A DNA stretch of 8,109 nucleotides from an uncultured Pseudoflavonifractor sp. GTDB taxonomy: Bacteria; Bacillota; Clostridia; Oscillospirales; Oscillospiraceae. The stretch spans positions 1 to 8,109 of the forward strand of contig CANOHR010000040.1 of assembly GCA_947565875.1 (NCBI GenBank), written 5' to 3'. The position numbers and the translations under genes are program-made. Shown here in pieces: positions 1-5,817 of the stretch. The first letter of the stretch is position 1, and every line of letters starts with the position of its first letter. The notes below the pieces were generated by a model. That model made no database searches, was not told the origin of the DNA, and saw nothing but the letters and a program-made list of their open reading frames with translations.

Positions 1-121
1 CCACCGCGTCGCTGGCGTTGGACAGCAGCTCCCGGAGAAAGATCTCCTTGTGGGTATAGATGGAGTTGATCATCAGATCCAACAGCCGCTTGGACTCCGC
101 CTTGAATTGCTTCTTTGCCAT
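1..121 (-). CDS. htpG: Chaperone HtpG (Hsp90), N-terminal 40 residues, cut by window edge
   Basis: This is the start of the bacterial Hsp90 chaperone, a cytoplasmic ATP-dependent homodimer that remodels client proteins. Only the first 40 codons are in the window; the gene continues beyond base 1. The translated start reads MAKKQFKAES and then KEIFLRELLSNASDA. The latter is the conserved first helix of the GHKL (Bergerat) ATP pocket, with E31, N35 and D38 in the E-x3-N-x2-D pattern that binds the nucleotide and Mg. The ATG at 119-121 is preceded by GGAGG (complement of 132-136) at good spacing. Transcription probably starts about 150 nt upstream at a sigma-A promoter overlapped by a CIRCE operator, so HrcA heat-shock control is expected. 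The long leader holds two GC-rich hairpin repeats. The family assignment is very secure; nothing can be said about the rest of the protein. Confidence 0.97.
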   Translation of the reverse strand, partial: MAKKQFKAESKRLLDLMINSIYTHKEIFLRELLSNASDAV

Positions 122-169
122 CTTGTGTGCGCCTCCGTATATCACAATTTTTATCAACACGGGAAATGC

Positions 170-195
170 GGGCGGGTCATGGACCCGCCCCTACA
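170..195 (-). repeat. TGTAGGGGC-type hairpin repeat, copy A
   Basis: A 9-bp perfect stem (170-178 with 182-190, GGGCGGGTC/GACCCGCCC) has a 3-base loop and is followed by CCTACA, so on the minus strand it starts TGTAGGGGC. It lies in the htpG leader, facing copy B in inverted orientation 14 bases away. Stem and edges are read directly from the sequence. Confidence 0.85.
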
Positions 196-209
196 AAGAC
201 CCTGCCACA

Positions 210-235
210 TGTAGGGGCGGGTTTCAAACCCGCCC
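210..235 (+). repeat. TGTAGGGGC-type hairpin repeat, copy B
   Basis: The unit starts TGTAGGGGC at 210 and has a 10-bp perfect stem (215-224 with 226-235, GGGCGGGTTT/AAACCCGCCC) around a single central base. The last stem pairs must open to make a loop in RNA. It is the inverted partner of copy A, and the two TGTAGGG edges (CCCTACA at 189-195 and TGTAGGG at 210-216) are themselves complementary. The pair could therefore also fold as one long hairpin in the htpG leader. Confidence 0.85.
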
Positions 236-248
236 GAAAAACGCAGGG

Positions 249-275
249 TTAGCACTCATTCTTTCCGAGTGCTAA
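249..275 (-). promoter_or_regulatory. CIRCE operator (HrcA-binding site) of htpG
   Basis: This is an exact match to the consensus CIRCE inverted repeat, TTAGCACTC-N9-GAGTGCTAA. It begins four bases past the -10 box of the htpG promoter, so it covers the expected transcription start, the usual position for HrcA repression of heat-shock genes. It is symmetric, but the promoter geometry assigns it to htpG on the minus strand. HrcA itself is not in the window. Confidence 0.96.
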
Positions 276-279
276 CCCT

Positions 280-308
280 ATAATAATCCTTAGGACTATA
301 AATTTCAA
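280..308 (-). promoter_or_regulatory. Sigma-A promoter of htpG
   Basis: On the minus strand, TTGAAA (303-308) is followed by exactly 17 bases and then TATTAT (280-285). Both boxes match the sigma-A consensus at five of six bases. The predicted start lies near 272-274, inside the CIRCE element, giving a leader of about 150 nt to the htpG ATG. Confidence 0.85.
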
Positions 309-333
309 GTGGGTTCAAAAAATATTTACAATT

Positions 334-1326
334 TTATCCCCCCGCCACGCTTTCCTCCGCCACCATGTCCAGAAACTCCTGCCGGGTAGTGAATTGGTCC
401 ATATCCAACTCCTCGGTGAGATAGAACACCCCCACAGTCTCTCCGTCCACCACCGCCAGGTAGGTGTACTTCCAGTCCCAGCCGTGGATGGCCAAGCGGC
501 TGTCCACATAGGCGCCCCCAGCCACCCGGTAGGGAGCCAACTCCAGCGGGTCCACATAGTTTACGGCACGCAGGTCGTAAACCCAGACCCCCAGGTCCTC
601 CCGCTCCGCCGCCAGGCGGAGGACGTGGAGTTCCCAGCCCGAGGCGGTCCAGCCCGGGTCCCCGGGAAGCCCCTCCTCCGCCTGCTGATTGCGCTGGGCC
701 ATATCCCGGTCATAGTGGGCCCGGATGAAATCTCCGTAGTCCTCATAGGCCGCCTGGTCAATGTCCGGAGGCGTGTCCATGCTGGTGCGGACCGGCCGAT
801 AGAGAGCTGCATCCTCCACCCAGAAAAATTTGTCTGGTAAGGAGATCCCCACCAGATCCTCCTCCAGTCCGGCGTATAGGGTGGTCTCCCCATCCCGCCA
901 GTCTCCCCCTACCCTCAGGGTGAGGTGCAGGCTCCAGATCTGGTCGTCCCCGTTTTCCTTCACCCGGTACTCCACCGGATGGCCCATGGCTTCCCGGACC
1001 AGAGGGGCCAGTTCCTCCGGCGAAAGGGTCTGGTCCATAAGATCAGAGCGTATCCGCAGAATATCCTCCGGCTGCAATTCAACCAGTATCCCCTCCCAGT
1101 CCGGCTCCGAGGCGGGGGTCAGGCCCAGGTTGGAGGCGGGAAAGGGCTCCGGGGGCTCCGGACCTGCCGGGTGGTCAGGCCCCACACTCTCTACAGGTGG
1201 GATCGCTTCCGCTGTGGAACAGGATGACCTGGCCTCTGTGGGGTAGGCCGCCCCCGGAGCGCCCACCTCCGCCTTGCACCCCGCCAACAACAGCAACGCC
1301 AGCATAATCGCAATATATCGCTTCAT
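334..1326 (-). CDS. Putative lipoprotein of unknown function, 330 aa
   Basis: I do not recognise this protein. It starts MKRYIAIMLALLLLAGC: two positive residues, a hydrophobic run, and a perfect lipobox L14-A15-G16-C17. It should therefore be cleaved by signal peptidase II and anchored by a lipidated Cys17 on the outer face of the membrane. Residues about 20-65 are rich in Pro, Glu, Ala and Ser and look like an extended linker. The rest (about 65-330) is a soluble, acidic, aromatic-rich domain with alternating strand-like segments, for example around IWSLHLTLRV and YTYLAVVDGETVGVFYL. No catalytic motif is visible. The ATG at 1324-1326 is supported by GGGAGG about 8 bases upstream. Its likely promoter has a TATAAT box at 1398-1403. 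The gene ends about 30 bases before the htpG promoter, with no clear terminator between, so some readthrough into htpG is possible. A substrate-binding or envelope sensor role would be a guess only. Confidence 0.78.
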   Translation of the reverse strand: MKRYIAIMLALLLLAGCKAEVGAPGAAYPTEARSSCSTAEAIPPVESVGPDHPAGPEPPEPFPASNLGLTPASEPDWEGILVELQPEDILRIRSDLMDQTLSPEELAPLVREAMGHPVEYRVKENGDDQIWSLHLTLRVGGDWRDGETTLYAGLEEDLVGISLPDKFFWVEDAALYRPVRTSMDTPPDIDQAAYEDYGDFIRAHYDRDMAQRNQQAEEGLPGDPGWTASGWELHVLRLAAEREDLGVWVYDLRAVNYVDPLELAPYRVAGGAYVDSRLAIHGWDWKYTYLAVVDGETVGVFYLTEELDMDQFTTRQEFLDMVAEESVAGG

Positions 1327-1368
1327 CGAGCATTCCTCCCTGTGCAGGAACGCTTTTTCCCGTCTTAC

Positions 1369-1392
1369 GGGCGCACAATGTGCGCCCCTACA
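1369..1392 (-). repeat. TGTAGGGGC-type hairpin repeat, copy C
   Basis: Read on the minus strand, the unit starts TGTAGGGGC and has a perfect 9-bp stem (1369-1377 with 1379-1387, GGGCGCACA/TGTGCGCCC). The edge matches copies A and B, but the stem word is different. It lies between the -10 box and the start codon of the lipoprotein gene, so the lipoprotein mRNA probably begins at or inside it. Confidence 0.82.
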
Positions 1393-1397
1393 AATAC

Positions 1398-1403
1398 ATT
1401 ATA
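1398..1403 (-). promoter_or_regulatory. Probable -10 box of the lipoprotein gene
   Basis: A perfect TATAAT lies on the minus strand about 72 bases before the lipoprotein ATG. At 16-18 bases further upstream I find no good -35 box (AGGACT-like), so the promoter is probably weak or needs an activator. The expected transcription start, near 1391, falls at the edge of hairpin copy C. Confidence 0.5.
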
Positions 1404-1462
1404 CCTCTCCCTCTCCCAAGAGTCCTTACGGTTTATTTACAGTCCGGGAACAAAGGGTAACA

Positions 1463-1491
1463 TTGCCTTTTGGGGGAAAATACCGTATAAT
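1463..1491 (+). promoter_or_regulatory. Sigma-A promoter of ymdB
   Basis: TTGCCT (1463-1468), a spacer of exactly 17 bases, then a perfect TATAAT (1486-1491). The predicted transcription start is near 1498, leaving a leader of only about 17 nt before the preferred ymdB start at 1515. It diverges from the lipoprotein promoter. Because yhaO has no visible promoter of its own, this one may also drive yhaO and yhaN. Confidence 0.8.
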
Positions 1492-1500
1492 ACCTATCAG

Positions 1501-1506
1501 AAAGGA
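1501..1506 (+). promoter_or_regulatory. Ribosome-binding site deciding the ymdB start
   Basis: AAAGGA sits 8 bases before the ATG at 1515. It overlaps the alternative ATG at 1506, which would have no ribosome site and only about 8 nt of leader. This favours 1515. Confidence 0.75.
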
Positions 1507-1514
1507 TGATCCCT

Positions 1515-2294
1515 ATGCTTCTTCATCTTCTCGCCGTGGGCGACGTGGTGGGAGAGGGCGGGCTGGCGTTTCTGGAACGCCACCTCCGCTCCCTGAAAAA
1601 ACTCCACAGCGTAGACTTTACCGTAGTCAACGGGGAAAACGCCTCGGGGGTGGGGGTGACTCCCCGTCAGGCCCAGGCCATTCTGGACGCCGGGGCGGAC
1701 GTTGTCACCCTGGGAAACCACACCTGGAACCGCTTACAAATCAAAGACTTTCTGGAGGAGTGCCCCTATATCCTCCGGCCCGCCAACTACCCCAAACACC
1801 TTCCCGGCCGGGGCTACGGGGTCTATCCCGGCCCCCGGGGACTGCGGATCGCCGTCATGAACCTCATCGGACGGCTGGAGTTGCCTCCCCACAACGATAG
1901 CCCCTTCACCGTCGCCGACAACATTCTGAAGGAGGCTGACGCTGACATCGTGGTGGTGGACTTTCACGCCGAGGCCACCAGTGAGAAGGGGGCCATGGGG
2001 TACTATCTGGATGGACGGGTCCAGGCGGTGTGGGGGACCCACACCCATGTGCCTACGGCGGACTGTCAAGTCTTGCCGGAGGGGACAGGCTTTGTCACCG
2101 ACCTGGGCATGACGGGCCCTGCCCGGTCGGTGCTGGGAATCCGGCCGGAACAGTCGGTCAATCTCTTCCTGGGCGGCCTCCCTCAGCGGTATGAGGAGGC
2201 TTCCGGCCCTTGCAAGCTGAACGCCGTTCTCTTTGTCATTGACTCCGAAACAAAGAAGTGCGTTTCGGCAGAGCGGGTGGATATAGCAGATTGA
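1515..2294 (+). CDS. ymdB: YmdB-family metallophosphoesterase (2',3'-cyclic nucleotide phosphodiesterase), 259 aa
   Basis: This is a dinuclear-metal phosphodiesterase of the YmdB family. Bacillus subtilis YmdB hydrolyses 2',3'-cyclic nucleotides (RNA-decay products) and affects the choice between motility and biofilm. The full set of family motifs is visible: GDVVG (D10), NGEN (E41, N42), GNHTWN (N68, H69), DFHAE (H151) and GTHTHVPTAD (H176, H178). These residues match the metal-binding pattern, so the enzyme should be active. The length is close to the usual 260-265. I chose the ATG at 1515 rather than 1506 because of ribosome-site spacing and because family members begin with a few residues before the first hydrophobic strand and GDVVG. 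It lies upstream of yhaO and yhaN on the same strand, separated by a gap holding a long inverted repeat. In B. subtilis ymdB is next to the RNase Y gene, which is not seen here. Confidence 0.93.
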   Translation: MLLHLLAVGDVVGEGGLAFLERHLRSLKKLHSVDFTVVNGENASGVGVTPRQAQAILDAGADVVTLGNHTWNRLQIKDFLEECPYILRPANYPKHLPGRGYGVYPGPRGLRIAVMNLIGRLELPPHNDSPFTVADNILKEADADIVVVDFHAEATSEKGAMGYYLDGRVQAVWGTHTHVPTADCQVLPEGTGFVTDLGMTGPARSVLGIRPEQSVNLFLGGLPQRYEEASGPCKLNAVLFVIDSETKKCVSAERVDIAD

Positions 2295-2298
2295 CCTA

Positions 2299-2376
2299 TG
2301 TAGGGCGCGGCATCCCTGACACGCCATCCCCCATATTCTCTTGTCCTGCGGCGCGTCAAGGATGCCGCGCCCTACA
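2299..2376 (+). repeat. 78-bp inverted repeat, copy D of the TGTAGGG hairpin family
   Basis: Two 27-base arms (2299-2325 and 2350-2376) are inverted complements with two mismatches, around a 24-base loop. Both outer ends read TGTAGGGCGCGGC when followed inward. It fills most of the gap between ymdB and yhaO and ends shortly before the yhaO ribosome site. In a ymdB-yhaO transcript it would fold into a very stable hairpin. No T-run follows it, so it is not a standard intrinsic terminator. Its two TGTAGGG ends resemble a small non-autonomous mobile element. Confidence 0.85.
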
Positions 2377-2399
2377 CTCCTGAAAGGAGGTTCTCCGCC

Positions 2400-3482
2400 A
2401 TGCTTCACATACTCCATGCCGCCGATCTCCATCTGGACGCCCCCTTTGCCGCCCTGACGGCGGCAGAGGCCCGGCAGCGGCGAGAGGAACAGCGGCTTTT
2501 GCTGGATAAGCTGGCCGATACCGCCATCGAGCGGGGGGCCGACCTGGTGGTCCTGGCCGGAGATCTGCTGGACTCCGCCCAGACCTACCGGGAGACCGCT
2601 CAGGCCTTAGCCGCCGCACTGGGGCGGATCCCCGCCCCAGTGGCCATTGCTCCGGGCAACCATGACTTTTATGGACCGGGAAGCCTTTATGCCGCCCCCT
2701 TCTGGCCCAAAAACGTCCTCATTTTCCGGGAAAGCGCCGTCCAGATGGTGGACCTTCCCCAAATGACCCTTTACGGCGCCGCCTTTACCGCCCCCTTCCG
2801 GGACAGCTCCCCTCTGACCGGAGCCTATGCCCCGGAGACGGGAAAGCCCTCTGTCATGGTCCTCCATGCCGATGTGGAGGGGACAGGCCGCTACGGCTCC
2901 CTTTCCCGAAGGGAGATCGCCCAAAGCGGCCTTACCTATCTGGCCCTGGGCCATATCCACACCTACAGCGGCCTCCAGCGGGAGGGGGATACCTTCTGGG
3001 CCTACCCCGGCTGCGCCGAAGGCCGGGGGTTTGATGAAACGGGGGACAAGGGAGCGCTGTGGATCACCATCGACGACGAAAGCACCGTTACAGCGGAGTT
3101 TCTTCCCCTGTGCAGCCGCCGGTATGAGATACTGGAGTGCGACCTGACGGGGAAGGACCCCCGTCAGGCGGTCTCCGACGCCCTGGCCCAGGGGAGCGCC
3201 GACGATATCTGCCGGCTTATCCTCACAGGGGAGTCGGACCGGGTGGACCTTCCCACCCTTCAGCGCTCCGCCTCCTCCCGCCGCTGGGCGCTGACCCTTC
3301 GGGATCACACACGGGTCCCCCGGGACCTCTGGAGCCGAGAGGGAGAGGACAGCCTCACCGGTCTTTTTCTCCGGGATATGCGCCGCCGGATGGAGATCGC
3401 GGAAGGCGAGGAGAGGGCTATTCTGGAAAAGGCGGTCCGCTTTGGCCTTACCGCCCTGGAAAATGGGGAGGATACGCCATGA
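2400..3482 (+). CDS. yhaO: YhaO/SbcD-like DNA repair metallophosphoesterase, 360 aa
   Basis: This is an Mre11/SbcD-type nuclease subunit of the YhaO kind, expected to cut DNA ends or hairpins with a Rad50-like ATPase partner. The calcineurin-like phosphoesterase core is complete: HAADLHLD (D9, H11), AGDLLD (G54, D55), PGNHD (N87, H88), LHAD (H156) and ALGHIHTYS (H185, H187). After the core comes the YPGCAEGRGFDE stretch typical of SbcD/YhaO proteins, then a C-terminal part (about 225-360) expected to cap the active site and bind the partner. It is somewhat shorter than B. subtilis YhaO (about 400 residues). The ATG at 2400 has AAAGGAGG 9 bases upstream. The stop overlaps the start of yhaN (ATGA), which implies translational coupling and equal supply of the two subunits. 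The in vivo substrate is inferred from the family only. Confidence 0.9.
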   Translation: MLHILHAADLHLDAPFAALTAAEARQRREEQRLLLDKLADTAIERGADLVVLAGDLLDSAQTYRETAQALAAALGRIPAPVAIAPGNHDFYGPGSLYAAPFWPKNVLIFRESAVQMVDLPQMTLYGAAFTAPFRDSSPLTGAYAPETGKPSVMVLHADVEGTGRYGSLSRREIAQSGLTYLALGHIHTYSGLQREGDTFWAYPGCAEGRGFDETGDKGALWITIDDESTVTAEFLPLCSRRYEILECDLTGKDPRQAVSDALAQGSADDICRLILTGESDRVDLPTLQRSASSRRWALTLRDHTRVPRDLWSREGEDSLTGLFLRDMRRRMEIAEGEERAILEKAVRFGLTALENGEDTP

Positions 3483-5737
3483 AGATCCTTGAGATGACCG
3501 CCACCTTCGGAACGCTTCAGAAAGCGGTCCTCCGTCCCGGTCCTGGATTCACTCTGATCCTGGCCTCCAACGAATCCGGCAAATCCACCTGGTGCGCCTT
3601 CCTCCGCGCCATGCTCTACGGTTTCCCGGCCAGAGACCGGGACAAGGCAGGATATCTGGCGGAGAAAAACCGCTACCAGCCCTGGTCCGGGGCAGCTATG
3701 GAAGGCACCCTGGTCCTGGAGTGGCAGGGACGGGACCTGACCCTTTACCGGGGGCCCAAGGGTTCTACGGCCTGGGGAACCTTCTCTGCTTTCTGGACCG
3801 CCACCGGGGAAGCCGTCGAGGGGCTTACCGCCGAAAATTGCGGAGAAATTTTGCTGGGAGTTTCCCGGGAGGTATTTGAGCGCACCACCTTTGTGGGACA
3901 GGGGCAGATCTCCCTCTCCCCCAGCGCCGATCTGGAAAAGCGGGTGGCGGCTCTCGCCACCTCGGGGGAGGAGGACGTATCCTACTCCCTGGTGGAGCGG
4001 CGTCTGAAGGACTGGCTCAACCGCCGAAGGGTCAATAGCCGTGTGGGCCTTATCCCTGAGTTGGAGGGAGAGCTTTCCACCGTGGAGGATTCTCTGGAAC
4101 GGCAGGGGGACCTGCTCCGCCGGGCCCAGGAGGCCCAACTGGAGACGGAACGGCTGGAGGCCCAAAAGGCCCGGCTGGGGTCCCAGCTTCGCTCCCTGGC
4201 CGCCGCCGCCCAGGCCCAACAGGCCGAAAAGCGTAAAGAGGCTCAGGAGGACTATCAAGGGGCCCTCGCCCAGCTGGAGGCCATTGAAAGAACCGCTCAG
4301 GCCCTTCCTCCCACCGAGGCCCTGCGTCAGGCCCAGGGAGATCTTGCCTATCTGAATACCCTTACCGCCAACCTGAAAATGACCCTGAAGGCGATCCCGG
4401 AGGCAGAGCGGCAGGCGGAGGAGGCCCAGAAGGCTGTCCGGAGCGACCCTCTTTTCGGAAACCTGGACGCTGCCCAGGCCGCCGCCAGGGGACAGCGGGA
4501 CCAGGACCTTGCCCTGGAGTTGGAACGGAAAACCCGGAAAGGACGCTCCCCCCTGCTTTTGCTTTTCCTTCCCCTTTTGGCCTCCATCTGCCTTACCGCC
4601 TGGGCCTGGCTCCGCCCCCAGGATCCGGCCACCTCCTTTCCCTGGTGGAGTGCTCTGGTCCTTTCCCTTCCCATTTTGTGGGGAGCGGCCCTTCTGGTCA
4701 TCCTGCCTCTTCTTTTTTTCCACCTCAGGCAAAAAAAGAAGCTTTCCGCCCTTCTTACCCATTATGACGCTCAAACTCCTGGGGATATTCCGGCCCGGAG
4801 TTCCGCCTACCAGGAGAAATGCTCCGCCGCCCAGGAAAGCCGCCGGGAACTCCAGGCTTTGGAGATGGAGCGGGACAAACTCGCCGCTCAAAAGGAGGAA
4901 TTGACCGCCCAGCTTCTCAACTTTGTCCACCCCTTTGCACCGGAGGTCACCGACCTTTTCGGCGTCTCCGCCGCCCTCTCCCGCGCTTTACAGCAGGGAG
5001 AACGGTATGGCCTTGCCAAGGCCAGGGCGCAGCACGCCCAAAAGCTGCTCTCTGCCCTTCCCTCCCCCGCCGCCGGGGAGAGTGAAAACCTTCCCTTCCC
5101 GATCCTTCAGGGGGATCCGGAGGGGCTTTCCGCCCAGCTTGGGGCGGTAAATGAGGATCTGCGCCGCGCCGGCGATACCGCCGCCCAGCTTCAGGGGGAA
5201 CTGCGGTCCCTGGGGGATCCGGCGGAACTGGAGGCCCGTCGGAGCCGCCTTCTGGAACAGCTGGACCTGCGCCGGGGGGAATATGAGGCCATCACCGCAG
5301 CCATGGAAAGCCTGAAAAACGCCGACTCCCTCCTCCGGGAACGCTTCTCCCCCGCGGTCAACCAGAAGGCGGGGGAGTATCTTGCCGCTCTCACCGGGGG
5401 AAAGTATGACAGAGCCTCCCTCACCCGCCAATTCCAAGCCCTGGCCCAGGAAAGCGGAGAGCCCGCCTCCCGGCAGGATCTTTCCCTTTCCGGAGGAGCC
5501 GCCCAACAACTCTACCTGGCTGCCAGACTGGCCATGTGCGAGTTAGCCCTGCCCCAGGCAGAGCCCTGTCCTATCCTGCTGGACGACACCTTGGACGCCT
5601 TTGACGATGACCGGGCCGGACTGGCCCTTCAGTGCCTTCTGGAAATGGCAAAAAAACGCCAGATCCTTCTCTTCTCTTGCCATCGCCGGGAGAAGGACCT
5701 GCTCCGGGGAAAACCGGCTGTCATTCTCGAAGGATAA
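3479..5737 (+). CDS. yhaN: YhaN-like AAA/ABC-type ATPase with central transmembrane hairpin, 752 aa
   Basis: This is a Rad50/SbcC-like ATPase, the expected partner of the YhaO nuclease. The N-terminal half-domain has a Walker A at 29-37 (ASNESGKST, with Ala where the P-loop usually has Gly) and a Q-loop around FVGQGQI (138-144). A long Ala/Gln/Glu/Arg-rich stretch (about 195-345) looks like coiled coil. Two hydrophobic segments (about 358-378 and 389-414) form a likely membrane hairpin, then a second coiled-coil arm runs to about 620. The C-terminal half has the ABC signature LSLSGG (668-673), Walker B PILLDD (698-703; D702, D703) and H735 in LLFSCH as H-loop. No CxxC zinc hook is present. 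The ATG at 3479 overlaps the yhaO stop and has GGGGAGG 8 bases before it. The reading frame is open for 114 codons upstream, but that part is a shadow of yhaO. It is shorter than B. subtilis YhaN (about 960). Confidence 0.88.
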   Translation: MKILEMTATFGTLQKAVLRPGPGFTLILASNESGKSTWCAFLRAMLYGFPARDRDKAGYLAEKNRYQPWSGAAMEGTLVLEWQGRDLTLYRGPKGSTAWGTFSAFWTATGEAVEGLTAENCGEILLGVSREVFERTTFVGQGQISLSPSADLEKRVAALATSGEEDVSYSLVERRLKDWLNRRRVNSRVGLIPELEGELSTVEDSLERQGDLLRRAQEAQLETERLEAQKARLGSQLRSLAAAAQAQQAEKRKEAQEDYQGALAQLEAIERTAQALPPTEALRQAQGDLAYLNTLTANLKMTLKAIPEAERQAEEAQKAVRSDPLFGNLDAAQAAARGQRDQDLALELERKTRKGRSPLLLLFLPLLASICLTAWAWLRPQDPATSFPWWSALVLSLPILWGAALLVILPLLFFHLRQKKKLSALLTHYDAQTPGDIPARSSAYQEKCSAAQESRRELQALEMERDKLAAQKEELTAQLLNFVHPFAPEVTDLFGVSAALSRALQQGERYGLAKARAQHAQKLLSALPSPAAGESENLPFPILQGDPEGLSAQLGAVNEDLRRAGDTAAQLQGELRSLGDPAELEARRSRLLEQLDLRRGEYEAITAAMESLKNADSLLRERFSPAVNQKAGEYLAALTGGKYDRASLTRQFQALAQESGEPASRQDLSLSGGAAQQLYLAARLAMCELALPQAEPCPILLDDTLDAFDDDRAGLALQCLLEMAKKRQILLFSCHRREKDLLRGKPAVILEG

Positions 5738-5749
5738 ATGGGCTTCTGG

Positions 5750-5778
5750 TTGCTTTTTTTCCTGTTTTGGGCTATAAT
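5750..5778 (+). promoter_or_regulatory. Sigma-A promoter of lepB
   Basis: TTGCTT (5750-5755), exactly 17 bases, then a perfect TATAAT (5773-5778). The spacer contains a T-run and the TG-poor but otherwise typical layout of a strong promoter. The predicted start is near 5785, about 33 bases before the lepB ATG. It separates lepB expression from yhaN. Confidence 0.85.
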
Positions 5779-5782
5779 GACC

Positions 5783-5802
5783 CAAGGGGTATCGCCCCCT
5801 TG
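5783..5802 (+). other. Small hairpin at the 5' end of the lepB mRNA
   Basis: A perfect 7-bp stem (CAAGGGG at 5783-5789 with CCCCTTG at 5796-5802) encloses a 6-base loop. It begins at about the predicted transcription start and ends 3 bases before the GGAG ribosome site, so it could protect the mRNA 5' end or modulate initiation. The function is not known. Confidence 0.5.
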
Positions 5803-5817
5803 ATTGGAGTTGATCCC

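Noticed and set aside
60..275. Small plus-strand frame over the htpG start, hairpin repeats and CIRCE
   Set aside because: It runs through the htpG coding start, two repeats and an operator, and has no ribosome site.
394..1246. Plus-strand open frames opposite the lipoprotein gene
   Set aside because: They have no ribosome sites and no recognisable domains. The minus-strand frame has a lipobox signal peptide and a ribosome site.
3137..3478. A 114-codon upstream extension of yhaN
   Set aside because: It overlaps yhaO in another frame and reads as Pro/Gly/Arg-rich nonsense. The ATG at 3479 has a good ribosome site and starts the ATPase domain.
3305..4930. Long open frame (541 codons) on the minus strand opposite yhaN
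   Set aside because: It is a shadow of the yhaN coding strand caused by GC-rich codons. It is low-complexity, rich in Gly/Leu/Lys, has no ribosome site and matches no family pattern.
5754..5760. T-run after yhaN as an intrinsic terminator
   Set aside because: No stable hairpin precedes it; it lies in the spacer of the lepB promoter.
5632..5817. Upstream extension of lepB
   Set aside because: It overlaps yhaN and lies before the promoter. The ATG at 5818 has a proper ribosome site and a family-typical N terminus.
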